This document shows positions 1 to 5,192 of a DNA stretch of 7,156 nucleotides, piece by piece; the stretch's first letter is position 1, and each line of letters opens with the position of its first letter. This DNA comes from Pseudomonadota bacterium (GTDB lineage: Bacteria; Pseudomonadota; Gammaproteobacteria; Xanthomonadales; Xanthomonadaceae): assembly GCA_023388955.1 (NCBI GenBank), contig JAEWFH010000053.1:1-7156 (forward strand), read 5' to 3'. Under the pieces are notes generated by a model that had not been told where the DNA came from, did not search any database, and worked only from the letters and a program-made list of their open reading frames with translations. The translations under genes were made by a program, and so were the position numbers.

Positions 1-2901
1 TCAGTCCACCCGGATAAAGGCGCTGTTGGTGGCGGCCGCGGATTCAGCGCACGGCGCGTTCAATTCGCTGCTCGGCCAGGTCACAAAACTCAGGTTCAGG
101 CTGGTCGGCCCGGCAAACGACTTCTTCTGCGCCTGCACCTTGATCTCGCCCGGGCAGGCAATGCGGATGTTCCCACCTTCGATGGTCAGGCTGGCGCCAC
201 CGCTGGTGGCCAGGTGCACCGTCTTGCCGGCGGCCAGTTCCACTTGGGCATGGGCGCTGACCACCGCCAGGCCCTCTTTGGCCTGCAGTTTGAGCGGGCC
301 GGCCTGGGCCTGGAGGGTCAGGTCGCCTTGGGCGGTGACCAGGCTGAGGGCATCCGGAGGGGAAGGGCTGCCCTCGCCCCGGCCCTCTCCCGCTGGCGGG
401 AGAGGGGATGAAGCAGAGTCCACCGCACCGGCCAGCCAGCCGATCGCCTGGCCGGCGTGGATGCGCAGGTTACCGGCGACGGCGGCATTGCTGGCGCCGC
501 CGCTGGCCAGGGTCAGGGTTTCACCGGTGCTCCAGTGCAGGGACTGGCCGGCCACCAGGCCGATGCCGGCCGGGGCGCCCAGCCCGAGCAGGGCGTCGGC
601 GGTGTGGGGGACGCGGTCGTCGCCGGGCGCGGGGCTGCGCTCGCCGCTGGCGGCGTCCGCCTGGGCGGCCGCATATGCAGTGCCGTCCACGGTCGTGCGG
701 GCGCTGGCATCCAGGACCTGCAACACCGGAGCCGCGTCGGCCAGGCGCGATTGCCCCGGGCTTTCCACGCCCTCATGGGCGGCCAGCTTCACCGTCAGGT
801 GGGTGCCGGCGATGGCGGAGAACGATCGCGCCAGGGTCGCGACCTGGCGCAGCAGGGCGTTCTCGGGGATGTGCTCGCCGGCCGGGTCGTCCGCCGCGGC
901 GCCCCAGGCGCTGATCCACACGCCGCGCTCGCCACGGATGGCGCCCCACTGGTCGGTGCGCAGTTCGAAACCTTCGCCGCGGAAGCTGCCACGGTAGTTG
1001 TCGGCCTGGTGCACCAGGTGGCCGAGGTTGAGTTCGCCGTGGCCGTGGGTGGTCGCCAGTTGCAGGCGCAGCTGCCCATCGGTGTCGTCGAAGACCAGCC
1101 GGTTATGGCCTTGCCCGCCGAACTCGCGGCTCTTGAACCCAGACAGCGCCCCGGCATTGCGGTGGCCGTCGGCACCGGGGGCCATGCCGTGCCACGCCGG
1201 GGCGTTGCCGCCGGCCAGGTTGCCCTGTGCACTGGGCCGGTGGTCGCCGGCCTCGGCGAACAGGGCCTCGGTCGCGGCCGTGCCCGGTTGTCCGCCAGGC
1301 GTGGGCGCGATGCCGCCCTCGCCCTGCCCGTTGTACAGGCTGCCCACCACGATGGGCCGGTCGATGTCACCGCCGAGGAACCCAACCAGTACCTCCTGCC
1401 CCACGCGCGGCAGGAACTGCGCCCCCACCCCGGGGCCGGCATAGCGCTGGGAGACACGGAGCCAGCAGCTGTCCCGCGCGCCGCCGGAGGCGGTGCCGTC
1501 CTGGAAATGGAAACGCACCCGCACCCGGCCCAGCGCATCGGCGTGGAGCTCGCTGCCGCCTTCGCCACCGGCCACGATCGCGGTCTGGTACCCGGGCGCG
1601 GTCGGGCGCGGGTTGAGGCGCGTGCCGGTGCCGTCCTCCAGTGCCGGTCGCCACGGCAGGTCGCGGGGCACGGCGGTGAAGGTGTTGGCATAGCCCACGG
1701 CCGCGGCCGCGGCCTGCAGGTCCGCGGCGACGGACGTCGCGTCCTCCCCGGTTCCCGGCGGCTCCGCCGTGCCCAGCAGGGTCGCCACGCCCTCGCGCAC
1801 CACCTCGGGCAGGTTGTTGATGCCCAGGTGCTGCACGGAAACCAGCAGCAGCCCGGCCTCCCGCTCCGCTCCCGACACGCGGAACCACTCCCCCGCGCGG
1901 AAGCTGCGCACGGTGCCCTGCCCCATCCACGCCCGGCGCGCGGCCTCCCCGGCTTGCGCCATCAAGCCGGCGTACCGCGCACCCTCGGCCTGGCTGGCAA
2001 ACGCATAGGGGCCGGCAAAGTCGTACGCCTCCAGCGTGTTGCCTTCGCCGCCCGCCTCCAGTGCCTGCGAAGCACCGAGTGCCTGGTAGCGGTAGTCCTC
2101 GGTCAGCACGGTGAGCCGGCCCGCGCCCAGCGACTCGGCATGCCCCAGAACCTGGATCGTGTCGCTGCGCTCGGTGCCGTCGCGGCGGTGCAGGCGCACC
2201 GCACCGCCCGTCGCGGAAACCGGATCCTCCGGACCCGCCGCGCTGTCGGCAAACACCACCATGCGATGTCCGGCTTCGCCCCCGTCCCCGCCGGGCACCT
2301 CCTCCAGCCGCCAGCCGAGCCCTTCCTCGGCCAGCAGCCGGGCGAGGAAATCCGCATCGGTTTCGCGGTACTGCACGCAGTAGCTGCGCGGCCGCGCGGG
2401 CGCCGGCAGGCCGTCGCCGGCCAGGAACGGGCCGACCTCATCGCCCACCTGCCAATCCGCCAGCGGCGCATGGCCGGCCAGCACCTCGCCGGCGATCTCC
2501 AGCACCGTCCGGTCCTGGAATACCCGGCTGTGGCGGCCCTGCCCCAGCAGCCAGGTCCACGGCACCAGGCACAGGCGGTAGCGGGCCAGGCCGCCGTCGC
2601 CGCCCAGGCAGGCCACCTCGCGCACCAGGCCACTGCGGGGCAGGCGCCGGCCATCGGCGAGCCGCGTCCACAGCGTGGCGCGCTTGCCGATCATCGGTTC
2701 CAGGGGCAGGTGGGCGTCGGTGGACAGCACATCCACCCACCACTCGAACCCGCTGGAAAGGCGTTCCAGGCCCTGCCAGCGCTCCACCACCAGCTCGGTG
2801 GGGCAATCGGCCAGATCCAGGGCGTACAGGCGGTCGGCGCCGGTAAACCGCGAGAGCGCGGCCAGGACCGCGCGGGCAACAGTGACTCCGCTGTTGTTCA
2901 T
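1..2901 (-). CDS. vgrG: VgrG, type VI secretion system spike/tip protein
   Basis: Predicted trimeric spike at the tip of the T6SS tube, which is fired into neighbouring cells and carries effectors. Domains by residue: a gpD-like (phage tail hub) N-terminal region at about 35-380; a gp5-type OB fold at about 452-525 (DALGRVRVRFHF, SCWLRVSQRYAGPG, FLPRVGQEVLVGFLGGD, RPIVVGSLYNGQ); then a long gp5-C/DUF2345 beta-rich needle at about 585-928 (SGFKSREFGGQGHNRLVFDD, RGEGFELRTDQWGAIR, later LTLQAQAGPLKLQAKEGLAVVSAHAQVELAAGK). It ends with a ~38-residue tail and has no recognisable enzymatic effector domain. The length of 966 residues suits this VgrG type. The ATG at 2901 is chosen because GGAGAG lies just upstream. 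The in-frame ATG at 2913 has no ribosome-binding site, and the frame stays open far beyond only by chance antisense to pilR. The oddity is a palindromic repeat translated as residues ~831-848. The downstream gene, often an effector or adaptor, is off the left edge. Confidence 0.95.
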   Translation of the reverse strand: MNNSGVTVARAVLAALSRFTGADRLYALDLADCPTELVVERWQGLERLSSGFEWWVDVLSTDAHLPLEPMIGKRATLWTRLADGRRLPRSGLVREVACLGGDGGLARYRLCLVPWTWLLGQGRHSRVFQDRTVLEIAGEVLAGHAPLADWQVGDEVGPFLAGDGLPAPARPRSYCVQYRETDADFLARLLAEEGLGWRLEEVPGGDGGEAGHRMVVFADSAAGPEDPVSATGGAVRLHRRDGTERSDTIQVLGHAESLGAGRLTVLTEDYRYQALGASQALEAGGEGNTLEAYDFAGPYAFASQAEGARYAGLMAQAGEAARRAWMGQGTVRSFRAGEWFRVSGAEREAGLLLVSVQHLGINNLPEVVREGVATLLGTAEPPGTGEDATSVAADLQAAAAAVGYANTFTAVPRDLPWRPALEDGTGTRLNPRPTAPGYQTAIVAGGEGGSELHADALGRVRVRFHFQDGTASGGARDSCWLRVSQRYAGPGVGAQFLPRVGQEVLVGFLGGDIDRPIVVGSLYNGQGEGGIAPTPGGQPGTAATEALFAEAGDHRPSAQGNLAGGNAPAWHGMAPGADGHRNAGALSGFKSREFGGQGHNRLVFDDTDGQLRLQLATTHGHGELNLGHLVHQADNYRGSFRGEGFELRTDQWGAIRGERGVWISAWGAAADDPAGEHIPENALLRQVATLARSFSAIAGTHLTVKLAAHEGVESPGQSRLADAAPVLQVLDASARTTVDGTAYAAAQADAASGERSPAPGDDRVPHTADALLGLGAPAGIGLVAGQSLHWSTGETLTLASGGASNAAVAGNLRIHAGQAIGWLAGAVDSASSPLPPAGEGRGEGSPSPPDALSLVTAQGDLTLQAQAGPLKLQAKEGLAVVSAHAQVELAAGKTVHLATSGGASLTIEGGNIRIACPGEIKVQAQKKSFAGPTSLNLSFVTWPSSELNAPCAESAAATNSAFIRVD
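360..410. repeat. Dispersed palindromic (REP-like) repeat inside vgrG
   Basis: Perfect 11-base inverted repeat: CCCTCTCCCGC at 383-393 and GCGGGAGAGGG at 396-406, separated by TG, with flanking GGGCTGCCCTCGCCCCGG at 365-382. I recognise this type from many proteobacterial genomes, xanthomonads included, where it is normally intergenic. Its translations (SPLPPAGEGRGEG, or ALSRWRERG on the other strand) are familiar annotation artefacts. Here the minus-strand reading is in frame with vgrG and encodes about residues 831-848 (SSPLPPAGEGRGEG and flanks) in a loop between DUF2345 beta strands. The palindrome is directly visible; the family assignment and its intergenic habit are from memory. Confidence 0.8.
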
Positions 2902-2919
2902 GCGTCTCTCCATAGACGC
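2902..2919 (-). promoter_or_regulatory. Leader hairpin presenting the vgrG Shine-Dalgarno (candidate CsrA/RsmA site)
   Basis: On the vgrG mRNA the 18 bases before the start codon read GCGUCU-AUGGAG-AGACGC. This is a perfect 6-bp stem closed by a hexaloop, followed at once by AUG. The loop contains A-U-GGA, matching the A-N-GGA core that CsrA/RsmA proteins bind in hairpin loops, and the same GGAG is the Shine-Dalgarno. The known CsrA/RsmA mechanism is to block ribosome access at such sites, and RsmA represses T6SS genes in Pseudomonas aeruginosa. That RsmA acts here is inference; the stem, loop and spacing are seen in the sequence. Confidence 0.55.
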
Positions 2920-2924
2920 GCTAA

Positions 2925-2952
2925 AGCTTAGCCGACCGCGGCCGATACGCAA
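2925..2952 (-). promoter_or_regulatory. Candidate sigma-70 promoter of vgrG
   Basis: On the minus strand TTGCGT (2952-2947, -35-like) is followed after 16 bases by TAAGCT (2930-2925, -10-like). Initiation about 6-7 bases further on would fall near 2918-2919, so the leader would consist of almost nothing but the hairpin described at 2902-2919. The -10 is a weak match, and a short inverted repeat GCTAA-AGC-TTAGC (2920-2932) overlaps it. Low confidence because hexamer matches are easy to find. Confidence 0.3.
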
Positions 2953-3013
2953 TCGGATGGGGCGGGACACGCCACTTTGCGTCAGAAAATGCCTGCGCCC
3001 GTCTTCACGATGC

Positions 3014-3021
3014 GTTAATAT
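3014..3021 (+). promoter_or_regulatory. Candidate -10 region of pilR
   Basis: GTTAATAT is the only AT-rich patch in the GC-rich leader of pilR and ends 24 bases before the start codon. TAATAT (3016-3021) or GTTAAT with an upstream TGC (3011-3013, extended -10 style) could serve as a -10 element. No convincing -35 hexamer is present at the right distance, so a weak or activator-dependent promoter is the most that can be claimed. Confidence 0.22.
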
Positions 3022-3045
3022 TCCTGCGACGCCCGGAGGGACTGG

Positions 3046-4539
<1,494 letters not shown>

Positions 4540-4562
4540 GAGGCGTGAATGCTCACAGCCTC
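4540..4562 (+). terminator. Hairpin directly after pilR, candidate terminator
   Basis: GAGGC (4540-4544) pairs with GCCTC (4558-4562) and GTGA (4545-4548) with TCAC (4553-4556). The loop is ATGC and one A is bulged, giving a 9-bp stem that begins on the base after the pilR stop. No T tract follows (GAGGGCGT), so it is not a standard intrinsic terminator. It could protect the mRNA 3' end or separate pilR transcription from the toxin-antitoxin operon. Confidence 0.35.
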
Positions 4563-4571
4563 GAGGGCGTC

Positions 4572-4613
4572 ATGACGAACCCGACGTGGTGTACAGTATC
4601 CCGTACACATGTG
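4572..4613 (+). promoter_or_regulatory. Operator/promoter of the yefM-yoeB operon
   Basis: Inverted repeat GTGTAC (4589-4594) and GTACAC (4603-4608) with 8 bases between, containing the palindromic TGTACA at 4590-4595. A further 8-base palindrome CACATGTG spans 4606-4613, next to the ribosome-binding site. The Escherichia coli YefM-YoeB complex represses its own operon by binding palindromes with a TGTACA core, so this is a good autorepression site. A weak promoter may overlap it: ATGACG at 4572-4577, a 16-base gap, then CAGTAT at 4594-4599. Repeats are seen directly; the role is by analogy. Confidence 0.6.
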
Positions 4614-4623
4614 GGGGAGTTCC

Positions 4624-4875
4624 ATGGATACCATCACCTACACTGCGGCACGCGCCACGCTGGCCGACACAATGGATCGCGTGATCAATGACCACGAACC
4701 CGTCATCATCACCCGCAGCGCCCGCCAGTCGGTCGTGATGCTTTCGCTGGCGGACTACAAGGCCATGCAGGAAACCACCTACCTGCTGCGCAGCCCTGCG
4801 AACGCCCAGCGCCTGCTGGAATCCATCGCACAGCTGGAAGCCGGACGAGGAGAGGTACGGGAACTGGCAGAGTGA
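4624..4875 (+). CDS. yefM: Antitoxin YefM (Phd/YefM family)
   Basis: An 83-residue antitoxin that neutralises YoeB and, as a complex with it, represses the operon. The N-terminal Phd/YefM DNA-binding and dimerisation fold is visible at residues 1-55 (MDTITYTAARATLADTMDRV, HEPVIITR, VVMLSLADYKAMQET). It is followed by the toxin-binding segment with the conserved YLLRSPANAQRL (about 53-64) and an acidic, probably flexible tail ending VRELAE. The length equals that of E. coli YefM. The ATG at 4624 is preferred over the ATG at 4609 because GGGGAG (4614-4619) lies 4 bases before it and the earlier codon falls in the operator palindrome. Its stop overlaps the yoeB start. Base composition is less GC-rich than the flanking genes. 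Confidence 0.93.
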   Translation: MDTITYTAARATLADTMDRVINDHEPVIITRSARQSVVMLSLADYKAMQETTYLLRSPANAQRLLESIAQLEAGRGEVRELAE

Positions 4876-5126
4876 TCCTCCAGTTTTCGGACAACGCCTG
4901 GAAGGACTATCTGTACTGGCAGCAGGCCGACAGGAAGCTGCTCAAGCGCATCAACGAGCTGATCAAAGCCATCCAGCGGGATCCTTTCCACGGCATTGGC
5001 AAGCCCGAGCCCCTGCGCCACGCCCTGGCCGGATATTGGTCGCGCCGCATCGATGGCGAGCACCGGCTTGTCTACAGGATCCAAGGCGAGATCCTGATGA
5101 TCGCGGCGGCGCGGTATCACTACTGA
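4872..5126 (+). CDS. yoeB: Toxin YoeB, ribosome-dependent mRNA endonuclease
   Basis: An 84-residue RelE-superfamily toxin. YoeB binds the ribosome and cleaves mRNA in the A site, stopping translation when YefM is degraded. The protein is close to full-length E. coli YoeB (DYLYWQ, KRINELIKAIQRDPF, GKPEPLRH, GYWSRRI, EHRLVYRI, terminal AARYHY). The catalytic residues known for YoeB are all present at the expected positions: E46, R65 and H83, with terminal Y84, so it should be active. The start is GTG at 4872 inside the sequence GTGA, giving a 4-base overlap with yefM and implying translational coupling. The nearest purine-rich stretch (AGGAGAGG, 4848-4855) is 16 bases upstream, too far to be ideal. 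It is convergent with the following minus-strand gene. Confidence 0.95.
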   Translation: MILQFSDNAWKDYLYWQQADRKLLKRINELIKAIQRDPFHGIGKPEPLRHALAGYWSRRIDGEHRLVYRIQGEILMIAAARYHY

Positions 5127-5134
5127 GAACCTGC

Positions 5135-5164
5135 GGCGCAATACGGCGTTCCGCCTGTTGCGCC
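5135..5164. terminator. Hairpin between convergent genes, candidate bidirectional terminator
   Basis: GGCGCAA (5135-5141) pairs with TTGCGCC (5158-5164). An inner stem GGCG (5145-5148)/CGCC (5152-5155) closes on a TTC loop, separated from the outer stem by a small internal loop (TAC opposite TG). It lies 9 bases after the yoeB stop and 17 bases beyond the end of the opposing gene, the expected place for a shared terminator. Neither side has a strong T tract, so termination strength is uncertain. Confidence 0.5.
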
Positions 5165-5165
5165 T

Positions 5166-5192
5166 TACAGGTACCGGGCCCTACAGGTACCG
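5166..5192. repeat. Short direct repeat at the 3' end of the PilX-like gene
   Basis: TACAGGTACCG occurs at 5166-5176 and again at 5182-5192, with a 16-base period. Read on the minus strand, the inner copy encodes the last residues and stop of the gene (R-Y-L-stop, TAG) and the outer copy repeats the same bases just beyond it, giving R-Y-L-stop (TAA) in another frame. A small tandem duplication or the scar of an insertion would explain it. Confidence 0.5.

Noticed and set aside
457..2931. 824-codon plus-strand ORF opposite vgrG
   Set aside because: Mirror shadow of vgrG with no recognisable domain and low-complexity Gly/Ala/Arg/Gln composition. All domain evidence is on the minus strand.
2965..2980. 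Possible sigma-54 promoter (GG...CACG...TTGC) upstream of pilR
   Set aside because: The GG and GC elements are 12 bases apart instead of the required 10. Aligning on CACG instead still gives the wrong spacing and loses the GG.
4609..4623. Earlier ATG start for yefM (five more residues)
   Set aside because: It would sit inside the operator palindrome with no ribosome-binding site, whereas the ATG at 4624 has GGGGAG at proper distance and gives the usual family length and N-terminus.
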